Assembly (NCBI GenBank): GCA_963662245.2
Contig: CAXXVQ010000006.1
Location: 101,523 to 165,522, forward strand
DNA: 64,000 nucleotides
DNA from: JAFGVL01 sp963662245
GTDB lineage: Bacteria > Bacteroidota > Bacteroidia > Bacteroidales > Paludibacteraceae
Direction of reading: 5' to 3'
A program made the position numbers and the translations under genes. Within the stretch, counting starts at the first letter, position 1. Each line of letters begins with the position of its first letter. Of this stretch, positions 26,954 to 34,659 are shown piece by piece. The notes beneath the pieces are model-generated. The model did no database searches, was not told the origin of the DNA, and was given only the letters and a program-made list of their open reading frames with translations.

Positions 26954-27040
26954 ATGCCGCACAACTAATTTATAGGTCTGATTTTATCAGACCTATACAG
27001 CAAATATGGTTGTATAGGTCTGACAAGCGTCAGGCCTTAT
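26954..27040 (-). other. Candidate attachment site (attI-like) between recombinase and first cassette
   Basis: Minus-strand core GTTGTGCGGCAT (26965-26954) starts cassette 1. On the recombinase side are two palindromes: TATAGGTCTGAT/ATCAGACCTATA (26971-26982 with 26986-26997) and AGGTCTGAC/GTCAGGCCT (about 27016-27037). Their position between the 3' end of the recombinase gene and the first cassette is where a primary attachment site is expected. No binding site can be proven by eye. Confidence 0.4.
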
Positions 27041-27067
27041 TTGATTTTCAAAAATAAGTATTTATTC

Positions 27068-28226
27068 TTATAAATCGTCAAATGGCGATTTAATTTGTTG
27101 GATATTTTTTGTGCTTACATGGGTGTATATTTACTCACATGTCTTTGTTTTTAAATATTTGTGTTCGTGAACCTTATACTTCGGTTTCTGTGGTTCTGGA
27201 GCTGCTGTGTCCTAATAATTCTTGTATATATCTAAGGTCGGTACCTGCTTCAAGCAAGTGGGTGGCATAGCTATGTCGTAGCCAATGTAGGGTGACGGGT
27301 TTATTTATTTTAGCCTTTGTGATGGCTTGTTTTAATACGCTTTGTAGGCTTTTTTCACTGTATTGTTCGCCATGGGTTTGCCCTTCAAATAGCCATGTTT
27401 GTGGACGGTAACTTTTGTAATATTCGCGAAGCATATTCACCGTTTTGTTGGATATGGGTACTATGCGGTCTTTCTTCCCTTTTGTTTGTTTGATGATTAA
27501 TAGACTTCGTTTGCTGTCTATATGCGAGGGTAGGAGGTTTAGTAGTTCGCTGCGCCTTAGTCCGCAGGCATAAATTAAGCTCAACATGGCCTTGTGTTTG
27601 GGGTTTATTATGGCGTCGAGTATGGCTTTTACTTCTTCTTTGCTTAGTACATTGGGCAGTGCATGCTGTGCGCGCGGGCGTTCGAAAGTTTCTACATCCA
27701 GTTCACTTTTCACTATTTCACGGAAAAACAACTTGGATGCATTTACCGTTTGGTTCTGAAAGGAATAGCTTAGTTTGTTGGGAATAATGTAGGCGTGAAC
27801 ATATCTAATAAGGTCGCTGGTATCTATTTCTTCCGTTTTTTTGTCGGCACAAAAAGCCAGAAAGCTGCTAAGGCAATCTAAATATATTTTTACGGAGTTT
27901 TGGCTATAGCGTTTGTACTCTAGCCAAGTTTTGAAACGCTCAATTTGTTGGATGGTTTCGGCAGAGAGTTGCGTTTTATCTACATGTGTTCTTGGCTCAT
28001 CAACTGCGATGGGTGGAGCTACTATATCTTCTTCAATAAAACTGCTAAGTCGCGCACTAAAGTAGCTGCGTAATTGTGCTAAGTTGTCTCCATAATTGGG
28101 AATTATCCAACGATATTCTTTATTGTCCCAGCGTGCATACTGAAAGCTGCGCACGAAACGAATATCTACTTCGTTTTTCGGCATCTTGACAAATATCCTA
28201 TTGTTAATGCGTTTGATTTCAATCAT
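27068..28226 (-). pseudogene. Xer-type tyrosine recombinase (cassette integrase), interrupted before the catalytic tyrosine
   Basis: The frame from 28226 has an extra N-terminal domain (about 1-90, with WDNKEYRWIIPNY), a SAM-like core-binding domain (about 95-185) and a catalytic domain with Arg in ACGLRRSEL, Lys in TKGKKDR, HWLRH and GHSSSRTTE. It ends TETEV-stop at 27174. The expected C-terminus IYTHVSTKNIQQIKSPFDDL, with the nucleophile Tyr, lies at 27130-27068 in another frame after a 55-nt insertion (27185-27131). The integron-integrase insertion before the HxxRH box is absent, so it is Xer-like, not IntI. Probably inactive unless frameshifting occurs. Confidence 0.85.
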
Positions 28227-28287
28227 ATTTTTTGATTTTTATCACAATGATACTAAAAAAAATGATTGAAGATTCACTAAACAAAAA

Positions 28288-28307
28288 AGCCCCGCTTTCG
28301 CGAGGCT
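28288..28307 (-). terminator. Terminator after yjdM/phnA
   Basis: Minus-strand stem AGCCTCGC-GAAA-GCGGGGCT followed by a T run (28288-28283). One G-U pair. Confidence 0.75.
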
Positions 28308-28330
28308 CTTAAGTCTTGATATATAGGAAA

Positions 28331-28666
28331 TTATTTTTTCAGATAGCAAGTTTTAAGAACGATGCTACTTCCTTCAATTTTGCAGTCAACTAATTCCGGA
28401 TCATCTGTTAGGCGGATGCTTTTTACTTTTGTTCCGCGTTTAATAACCATAGATGAACCTTTCACTTTAAGGTCTTGTGTTACTGTAACAGCATCACCAT
28501 TTTCAAGTTCTGTTCCGTTGCTGTCGCGTGGAGTCATATCTTGTGTGTCTTCAGCAGCATCATCAGCACCTGTAGTTTCATAAAAACAGTCAGGGCAGAT
28601 GTACATAGTACCGTCAAAGTAAATGTTTTCGGAGCCACATTTTGGGCATGTTGTAATTTCGCTCAT
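28331..28666 (-). CDS. yjdM: Zinc-ribbon protein YjdM (PhnA family)
   Basis: 111-residue protein of the YjdM/PhnA family, despite the old name not shown to act in phosphonate use here. N-terminal zinc ribbon CPKCGSENIYFDG...CPDCFYE (residues about 6-28), then an acidic linker and an SH3-like C-terminal domain (DSNGTELENGDAVTVTQDL, IKRGTKVKSIRL). The start at 28666 (MSEITTCPKC) is chosen over the longer frame to 28732 because it fits the family and lies downstream of a good promoter. Confidence 0.9.
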   Translation of the reverse strand: MSEITTCPKCGSENIYFDGTMYICPDCFYETTGADDAAEDTQDMTPRDSNGTELENGDAVTVTQDLKVKGSSMVIKRGTKVKSIRLTDDPELVDCKIEGSSIVLKTCYLKK

Positions 28667-28691
28667 GATTAAGTTTTGTATTAGTGAGTCG

Positions 28692-28721
28692 CAAAGATAA
28701 GACTTTTGGCGGAGGGAGCAA
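28692..28721 (-). promoter_or_regulatory. Promoter of yjdM
   Basis: On the minus strand TTG (28721-28719), 19 nt, then TATCTTTG (28699-28692): a good Bacteroidota -33/-7 pair, with a leader of about 20 nt before 28666. Confidence 0.55.
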
Positions 28722-28723
28722 GG

Positions 28724-28985
28724 CAATGTCATTAAGTTAAGAAGTTGACGGGCTGTAAGCCCAATCTATTTTAGCCCAAGGCAAAGTAAAACGACGCCTT
28801 GGGTAAGTTATGTTTTTGTATTTTACGCCCTGAATTGAAAATCAGCGTTAGCTAAAGGGCAATTTAATGTATTTAACCTGTCCTTACAGGACGCAAATAT
28901 CAATTCATTCATCAACCCAAGGCGTTGCCTTGGGCTAGATTAAATTAGCCCTTCAGGCTGAAATCCCCTTAACTTAATGACATTG
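28724..28985. repeat. 262-bp MITE-like element with perfect 18-bp terminal inverted repeats
   Basis: CAATGTCATTAAGTTAAG (28724-28741) and CTTAACTTAATGACATTG (28968-28985) are perfect inverted copies. Inside, next to each end, are REP-like hairpins: GGGCTGTAAGCCC (28750-28762), AGCCCAAGGC with GCCTTGGGT (28772-28804), CCCAAGGCGTTGCCTTGGG (28916-28934) and GCCCTTCAGGC (28948-28959). No ORF. Confidence 0.75.
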
Positions 28986-29166
28986 ACGCTGTACCTAAAT
29001 CTAGATATTTATATTTTTTTCTAGCCATAGCATGGTGCGCTGCATCTTTAGCTGCATAGCAGCGTTCTATTGGTAGAAATATATATATAAATAAGGAGTA
29101 AAGGTGCAGCGCACCGTACTATAAAAATAGTTAGCTCTAAATCAATAATTTATTGCCCATTGAAAT
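28985..29166. repeat. Second copy of the GGTGCAGCGCACC palindromic element
   Basis: Homologous to 18414-18600: ACGCTGTACCTAAA, then TAGCATGGTGCGCTGCA, TTTAGCTGCATAGCAGCG, TTCTATTGGTAGAA and GGTGCAGCGCACCGTACTA appear in the same order and spacing. The outer GCATATGC ends of copy 1 are not preserved. It directly abuts the preceding 262-bp element. No ORF; together they fill the gap between yjdM and nifJ. Confidence 0.7.
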
Positions 29167-29190
29167 TTTTATTACCATAACAGCATAAAA

Positions 29191-29218
29191 AAAGGCATCC
29201 TTCTAAAAGGATGCCTTT
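29191..29218 (-). terminator. Terminator of nifJ
   Basis: Perfect 12-bp stem AAAGGCATCCTT (29191-29202) with AAGGATGCCTTT (29207-29218), loop CTAA, T run on the minus strand. Confidence 0.85.
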
Positions 29219-29239
29219 CATATTTAGATTACTAAGCTA

Positions 29240-32200
29240 TTAGTATTCCATTTTTGATTGACGAACATAGCCTTTGTAACGCCATTTAGCGTTTTCTTCA
29301 GCTACTTTGAACAATTCTTCCGCTTCAGCAGGGAATTGTTTCATCAATGAAGTATAACGGATTTCACCTTTCAAGAAGTCTTGGAACTTGCTGAAATCAG
29401 GCTCTTTAGAGTCTAATTGGAATGGGTTTTGTCCTTGAGCTTCTAAATCTGGGTTGAATCTCCATAGGTGGAAGTAACCACACTCAACAGCTTTTTTCTG
29501 TTCAGTTTGTGCTTTACCCATACCTGCAGTTAAACCGTGGTTGATACATGGAGAGTAAGCAATAATGATAGATGGACCATCAAATGCTTCTGCTTCACGA
29601 ATAGCTTTGAATGTTTGAGCTTGGTTAGCACCCATAGCGATTTGAGCTACATATACATAACCGTAAGAAGCAGCCATCATACCAAGGTCTTTTTTGCGGA
29701 TTTTTTTACCTGAAGCAGCAAATTTCGCAACAGCACCAACCGGAGTTGATTTAGATGCTTGACCACCTGTATTAGAGTAAACCTCAGTATCAACAACTAA
29801 TACATTTACATCTAAACCTGAAGCCAATACATGGTCAAGACCACCGTAACCGATGTCATATGCCCAACCATCACCACCAATAATCCATTGAGATTGTTTA
29901 GTGATATATTGTTTAACTTTTGCTAATTCTTTGCAGATATCACAGCTACAAGCGTCAATCATTGGAGAAAGTTTTTCTGAGATTGCTTTAGTGATCTCGC
30001 CGTTTTTACGGTTTTCGATCCACTCAGTAAATAGAGCTTTCATTTCTGCCGAACAGTCAGCACACTCTAAACCTTCTTTCATTAAGCGCTCAACGCGGTC
30101 ACGCATTTTCTCAACACCGATAGCCATACCTAAACCGTACTCAGCATTATCTTCGAATAAAGAGTTAGCCCAAGCTGGACCTTGTCCTTTTGCATTTTGA
30201 GTATATGGAGTAGAAGGAGCAGAACCAGAGTAGATAGATGTACATCCGGTTGCATTTGCTACCATTTGGCGATCACCAAATAATTGAGAAATTAATTTTA
30301 CATATGGAGTTTCACCACAACCGGAACAAGCTCCAGAGAATTCAAATAATGGAGTTGCGAATTGAGAGTTCTTAACATTAGATTGAGTGTCAACTAAATG
30401 TTGTTTAGATTTCACATTTTCTACACAGTAATCCCAATTTGCTTGGTTGTCATATTGTGTAGCGATAGGCACCATTTCTAATGCTTTACCGTTTTTGTTT
30501 CCAGGACATACATCAGGACAGTTACCACAATCCATACAGTCAAGAACATCTACTTGGATACGGAAGTTCATGCCTTTCATAGCAGCAGGAGCTTTCATTT
30601 CCAAAGTATCAGCTTTGAATCCTTTCATTTCAGTTTCGTCTAATACGAATGGGCGGATTGCAGCGTGAGGACAAACATATGCACATTGGTTACATTGGAT
30701 ACAGTTTTCTGGAATCCAAACCGGAACATGCGCAGCAACACCGCGTTTTTCGTATTTAGTTGTTCCTTGATCCCAAGTACCATCTTCACGACCTTTGAAT
30801 GCAGATACAGGAAGATCGTCACCAACTTGAGCATTAACTGGACGAACTACTTTGTTTACGAACTCAGTACCAGTTGTTGGGTATTCAAGAGAACCGCTTA
30901 AGCTAGCCCATTCTGCAGGAACCTCAACTTTAACTACTTCACCACCTTTATCTACAGCAGCGTAGTTCATGTTAACGATTTTCTCCCCTTTTTTACCGTA
31001 AGATTTTACGATAAATTTCTTCATTTGCTCTACAGCTAAATCGTAAGGAATTACACCAGTGATTTTGAAGAATGCAGATTGAAGGATAGTGTTTGTACGG
31101 TTACCTAAACCAATACCAGCAGCGATATCTGTAGCATTGATGATGTATAGGCTGATGTTGTTTTTAGCTAAGTAAGCTTTAACATTGTCAGGAAGGTTTT
31201 TCTTAACTTCTTCTTCAGACCATACTGTGTTTAATAAGAATGTTCCGTTCTTTTTCAAACCTCTTGTTACATCATATAATTTCAAGTATGCTTGAACATG
31301 ACATGCAACGAAGTTAGGAGTATTTACTAAATATGTTGAACGGATTTCGTTATCACCAAAACGAAGGTGAGAACAAGTGAAACCTCCAGATTTTTTAGAG
31401 TCATAAGCGAAGTATGCTTGACAATATTTATCTGTGTTATCACCAATGATTTTGATAGAGTTTTTGTTAGCACCTACTGTACCGTCAGCACCTAAACCAT
31501 AGAATTTAGCTTCAAAAGGACCGTTAGCTAATTCGATTTCTTCTTTCATTGGAAGAGAAGTGAATGTAACATCATCAACGATACCTACAGTAAATCCGTT
31601 TTTAGGTTCTGGTAATGCAAGGTTCTCATAAATAGCAAGAACTTGAGCAGGAGTAAAGTCTTTAGAAGAAAGACCATAACGACCACCTACGATAACCGGA
31701 GCGTTTGGTTTACCATAGAATGTATCTTTAACATCAAGATATAATGGCTCACCAGTTGCACCTGGTTCTTTAGTACGGTCAAGTACTGCAATTGTTTTAG
31801 CTGTTTTAGGCATTGCAGCCAAGAAGTGTTTAGCAGAGAATGGACGGTACAAGTGTACTGCAACCATACCTACTTTTTCACCTTTAGCAACTAATTCGTC
31901 AATACCTTCTTTGATTGCTTCGCAACCAGATCCCATAGCGATGATTACGCGTTCTGCGTCTTCAGCACCATAGTAATCAAATAAACCATATTTACGACCA
32001 GTAATTTTGTTGATTTCGTTGATATAGTGTTCAACTGTTTCAGCAACATTGTCGTAGAATGGGTTACAAGCTTCACGAGCTTGGAAGTAAATATCTGGGT
32101 TTTGTGCCATACCGCGAGCTACTGGGTGCTCTGGGTTAAGAGCACGGTCACGGAATGCTTGAAGATCATCTTGATCTAATAGATGAGCTAAGTCTTCGTT

Positions 32201-32767
32201 TTCTAGAGCTTCGATTTTTTGAATCTCGTGAGAAGTACGGAAACCATCAAAGAAGTGTACGAAAGGTACGCGAGATTTAAGAGCAGTTAAGTGAGCAACT
32301 GCAGCTAAATCCATTACTTCTTGTACAGACCCTGTAGCAAACATTGCACATCCTGTTTGGCGTACAGCCATAACATCTTGGTGGTCACCAAAGATAGAAA
32401 GTGCGTGAGATGCTAATGCGCGAGCCGAAACATGGTAAACACCTGGTAATAACTCACCAGCTACTTTGTACATGTTAGGGATCATTAATAATAAACCTTG
32501 AGATGCAGTAAATGTGTTACAAAGAGTACCAGCTTGAAGAGCTCCGTGCATAGCACCGGCAGCACCAGCCTCAGATTGCATTTCTTCTACTTTTACTGTC
32601 TCACCGAAAATGTTTTTGCGGCCCACAGCAGCCCATTCGTCACAATATTCTGCCATTGTTGACGATGGTGTGATTGGATAGATAGCAGCTACCTCACTAA
32701 ACATATAAGCGATATGTGCAGCAGCTTGGTTACCATCACAGGTCAAGAATTTTTTTTCTTTTGCCAT
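29240..32767 (-). CDS. nifJ: Pyruvate:ferredoxin (flavodoxin) oxidoreductase, one-chain form
   Basis: 1175-residue homodimeric enzyme that converts pyruvate and CoA to acetyl-CoA, CO2 and reduced ferredoxin or flavodoxin. Domains in order: pyrimidine-binding POR_N (ITPSSTMAEYCDEWA), POR domain II, gamma domain (FYGLGADGTVGANKNSIKIIG in part), EKR segment, two 4Fe-4S clusters (CIQCNQCAYVCPH and CMDCGNCPDVCPG), and the TPP-binding C-terminal domain (CSGCGETPYVKL, GGDGWAYDIGYGG). The fourth cysteine of the proximal cluster is expected in the CDICKEL region or nearby. Full length. Central to fermentative energy metabolism; flavodoxin at 17614 is a plausible acceptor. Confidence 0.97.
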   Translation of the reverse strand: MAKEKKFLTCDGNQAAAHIAYMFSEVAAIYPITPSSTMAEYCDEWAAVGRKNIFGETVKVEEMQSEAGAAGAMHGALQAGTLCNTFTASQGLLLMIPNMYKVAGELLPGVYHVSARALASHALSIFGDHQDVMAVRQTGCAMFATGSVQEVMDLAAVAHLTALKSRVPFVHFFDGFRTSHEIQKIEALENEDLAHLLDQDDLQAFRDRALNPEHPVARGMAQNPDIYFQAREACNPFYDNVAETVEHYINEINKITGRKYGLFDYYGAEDAERVIIAMGSGCEAIKEGIDELVAKGEKVGMVAVHLYRPFSAKHFLAAMPKTAKTIAVLDRTKEPGATGEPLYLDVKDTFYGKPNAPVIVGGRYGLSSKDFTPAQVLAIYENLALPEPKNGFTVGIVDDVTFTSLPMKEEIELANGPFEAKFYGLGADGTVGANKNSIKIIGDNTDKYCQAYFAYDSKKSGGFTCSHLRFGDNEIRSTYLVNTPNFVACHVQAYLKLYDVTRGLKKNGTFLLNTVWSEEEVKKNLPDNVKAYLAKNNISLYIINATDIAAGIGLGNRTNTILQSAFFKITGVIPYDLAVEQMKKFIVKSYGKKGEKIVNMNYAAVDKGGEVVKVEVPAEWASLSGSLEYPTTGTEFVNKVVRPVNAQVGDDLPVSAFKGREDGTWDQGTTKYEKRGVAAHVPVWIPENCIQCNQCAYVCPHAAIRPFVLDETEMKGFKADTLEMKAPAAMKGMNFRIQVDVLDCMDCGNCPDVCPGNKNGKALEMVPIATQYDNQANWDYCVENVKSKQHLVDTQSNVKNSQFATPLFEFSGACSGCGETPYVKLISQLFGDRQMVANATGCTSIYSGSAPSTPYTQNAKGQGPAWANSLFEDNAEYGLGMAIGVEKMRDRVERLMKEGLECADCSAEMKALFTEWIENRKNGEITKAISEKLSPMIDACSCDICKELAKVKQYITKQSQWIIGGDGWAYDIGYGGLDHVLASGLDVNVLVVDTEVYSNTGGQASKSTPVGAVAKFAASGKKIRKKDLGMMAASYGYVYVAQIAMGANQAQTFKAIREAEAFDGPSIIIAYSPCINHGLTAGMGKAQTEQKKAVECGYFHLWRFNPDLEAQGQNPFQLDSKEPDFSKFQDFLKGEIRYTSLMKQFPAEAEELFKVAEENAKWRYKGYVRQSKMEY

Positions 32768-32810
32768 TTTTTGTTAATATTAATTGAAGTTGAAAAATTT
32801 ATAGAATTAA

Positions 32811-32950
32811 ACAGTTGACGAGTATACAAGTAAACTAGTTTTATCGCCAATGTCTTTATTTCAAATTTAAATAAGGTTTTATCGTTTTAAAACCCAAGTT
32901 TTATGTTATCCTCAACTTGTCAACTCGTTTCCTCGTTAACTCGTCTACTA
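32811..32950. repeat. Inverted clusters of GACGAGT-type short repeats upstream of nifJ
   Basis: Plus strand 32811-32839 holds GTTGACGAGT-ATACAAGTAAAC; 32911-32950 holds the inverted type, AACTTGTCAACTCGT-TTCCTCGTTAACTCGTC. Units of about 7-9 nt of the form (R)ACRAGTT recur in phase. They lie in the nifJ leader or promoter region. Could be a small inverted-repeat element or a phased protein-binding array; unexplained. Confidence 0.4.
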
Positions 32951-32957
32951 TAATAAA

Positions 32958-34154
32958 TCAATATAAAAAGCCAAAGAGCCACAAAGGTATAATTTTTTCA
33001 TTACCAATATCCATCATATCAACGGCTTGATACGCCTTTGTGTTATTTTTTATTTTTTCTTCTTTTGGTATTACGCAAAAATTGTATTTACCGTTAATTA
33101 TGAACTCACAACTCTTATTTCCAGAATGCACTTTTTTATCTCTTACCATGTTGTTTACAAAGAATGTGTCGCAAAGAGCTTTTCTGGAAACATTATTTGG
33201 CCAAATGGCATACATCTGATTTGTGTTTTGTAGGAAAATCTTTTCCGGTTTCTTTGGAAAATCCTCATCTTCAGAGTATAACCAGTTTAGAAGTCGTGCA
33301 TCCTTTAGGTATTTGATGTAATTCATTACCGTTGCTCTGGATGTTTCTATGTCGCCACTCATTTGGCTAACATTAGGAGAGCTTGGGGTGTTGATTGCAC
33401 TACTGGCAAGTAAATAAAAGAGCTTTCTTATTTTAGGTAAATATTTAAGTTCCATTTGCTTAAGAAGTAAAATGTCTACTTCGATAATCATATTCATGAT
33501 TTTAAGCAAATTTTCTGAGAAGTTTGTCTTCTCTAGAAAAACAGGATAATACCCATGATGCAGATAGTCTTGAAAATATGCTAATGGTTTTACTTTAGAA
33601 GTTATGTCTTTAGCTATTTCAACATGATTCTCGAGAATCTCATCTAGAGTGTATGAAGGCAAATCAGTACCACTCATTAAATTGATGTATTCTCTAAAAG
33701 AAAAGCCTCTCAGGTTGTATGAATGTACGCAACCAGCTAAGTCCGGATTTTCTTCTTTGTCTTTAAGTCGCATGACAGACGAACCTGAAAATACAATGTG
33801 CAAGTCTTCAAAATTGTCGTAACAATATCTTAGTTCCTTACTCCATTCAGGATATTTGAAAACTTGGTCAATCAATAAAGTTTTTCCACCACTTTTTCGA
33901 AACTCATCAGCAAAGCCAATCAAAGAGCGATTTGTGAAGTAGAAATTATTTAAGTTGATGTATAAGCAAGTTTTGTCCTCAGGATTGAAGTTTTCTTTTG
34001 CGTATTGCAATAAGAATGTACTTTTTCCAACACCGCGGCTTCCTTTAATTCCAATAAGTCTATGATTCCAGTCTATTTCAGACATCAACTGCCTTTTGAC
34101 AGGTGATTCCACATGTTCAATTAAGTATTTATGTGTTCTGAAAAATGCGTCCAT
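32958..34154 (-). CDS. AAA_14-type ATP-binding protein
   Basis: 398-residue P-loop ATPase of the family with an AAA_14 domain and a C-terminal DUF4143-like domain. Walker A is GIKGSRGVGKSTFLLQYA (about 35-52); Walker B is KTLLIDQVFKYPEW; a sensor-type FSGSSVM follows. The C-terminal portion contains a winged-helix-like segment (LLASSAINTPSSPNVSQMSGDIETSRATVMNYIKYL in parts) and a nuclease-like tail. Such genes are common in Bacteroidota, often variable and of unknown role. A TATATTTG element precedes it. Confidence 0.85.
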   Translation of the reverse strand: MDAFFRTHKYLIEHVESPVKRQLMSEIDWNHRLIGIKGSRGVGKSTFLLQYAKENFNPEDKTCLYINLNNFYFTNRSLIGFADEFRKSGGKTLLIDQVFKYPEWSKELRYCYDNFEDLHIVFSGSSVMRLKDKEENPDLAGCVHSYNLRGFSFREYINLMSGTDLPSYTLDEILENHVEIAKDITSKVKPLAYFQDYLHHGYYPVFLEKTNFSENLLKIMNMIIEVDILLLKQMELKYLPKIRKLFYLLASSAINTPSSPNVSQMSGDIETSRATVMNYIKYLKDARLLNWLYSEDEDFPKKPEKIFLQNTNQMYAIWPNNVSRKALCDTFFVNNMVRDKKVHSGNKSCEFIINGKYNFCVIPKEEKIKNNTKAYQAVDMMDIGNEKIIPLWLFGFLY

Positions 34155-34173
34155 ATTTGTTTTTTGTGGAATG

Positions 34174-34181
34174 CAAATATA
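34174..34181 (-). promoter_or_regulatory. Putative -7 element of the AAA_14 ATPase gene
   Basis: TATATTTG on the minus strand, 19 bp before the start at 34154. Confidence 0.35.
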
Positions 34182-34253
34182 AGAAAAAAAACAAGCTTTT
34201 GTAATCTCTAGATAGCATTTTTTGCCATTTTTTGTTAAATCAGATAAAACAAA

Positions 34254-34281
34254 AAAGCCCTATTTGTTAAAATAGAGCTTT
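34254..34281 (-). terminator. Terminator after the HMA-like gene
   Basis: 12-bp stem AAAGCCCTATTT (34254-34265) with AAATAGAGCTTT (34270-34281), one G-U pair, then a T run on the minus strand. Confidence 0.75.
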
Positions 34282-34305
34282 AGTAATATTTATCTCATGA
34301 GAAGT

Positions 34306-34647
34306 TTATCTCATAGTATTTGTTGTTGTTGGTTTGTTGTTGAGGCAACCACCTGGTTTGTTGGCGCAATTCTCACCAATAGGAGAGGCGTAATAACCTG
34401 CAGTTTTGAAGCCTGCAGAGATTTTAGGGATAGTTGTTTCGTCATCATTGTAGTATACATCTACTTGACCTGTCTGAACATTTGTTTTTACAGAAGTTAC
34501 ACCGTCAATTGATTTTAATTGTTTTTTTACAACTTTAGCATCCTTTTTATTGTTCATCATTACATTGTAAGACACTGATTTTTTTGCAGCGAATGATACT
34601 GTAAAGGCGCTAAGTAAAAGTAATAATAAAAGGTTTTTTGTTTTCAT
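34306..34647 (-). CDS. Exported HMA-like ferredoxin-fold protein lacking the metal-binding CxxC
   Basis: Signal peptide (1-20, FTVSFAAKK), then a beta-alpha-beta-beta-alpha-beta HMA fold (about 24-88): SVSYNVMMNNKKDAKVVKKQL, GVTSVKTNVQTGQVDVYYN and IPKISAGFKTAGY. Where metallochaperones have MxCxxC this protein has VMMNNKKD, so the usual copper/zinc site is absent. Two cysteines occur only in the tail (NCANKPGGC). Compare the CxxC-containing relative at 39615. Role unknown; last gene of a run of same-strand genes. Confidence 0.75.
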   Translation of the reverse strand: MKTKNLLLLLLLSAFTVSFAAKKSVSYNVMMNNKKDAKVVKKQLKSIDGVTSVKTNVQTGQVDVYYNDDETTIPKISAGFKTAGYYASPIGENCANKPGGCLNNKPTTTNTMR

Positions 34648-34659
34648 ATTCTGTATAGC

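Noticed and set aside
27068..28226. Prophage or ICE integrase
   Set aside because: No phage, conjugation or relaxase genes and no tRNA attachment site are nearby; the complementary cassette cores explain the context better.
28667..28732. Longer start for YjdM at 28732
   Set aside because: The extension crosses the promoter and does not match the family; MSEITTCPKC is the conserved start.
18342..29166. CRISPR array
   Set aside because: Repeats here are palindromic, of unequal size and few; there is no regular repeat-spacer series and no cas gene.
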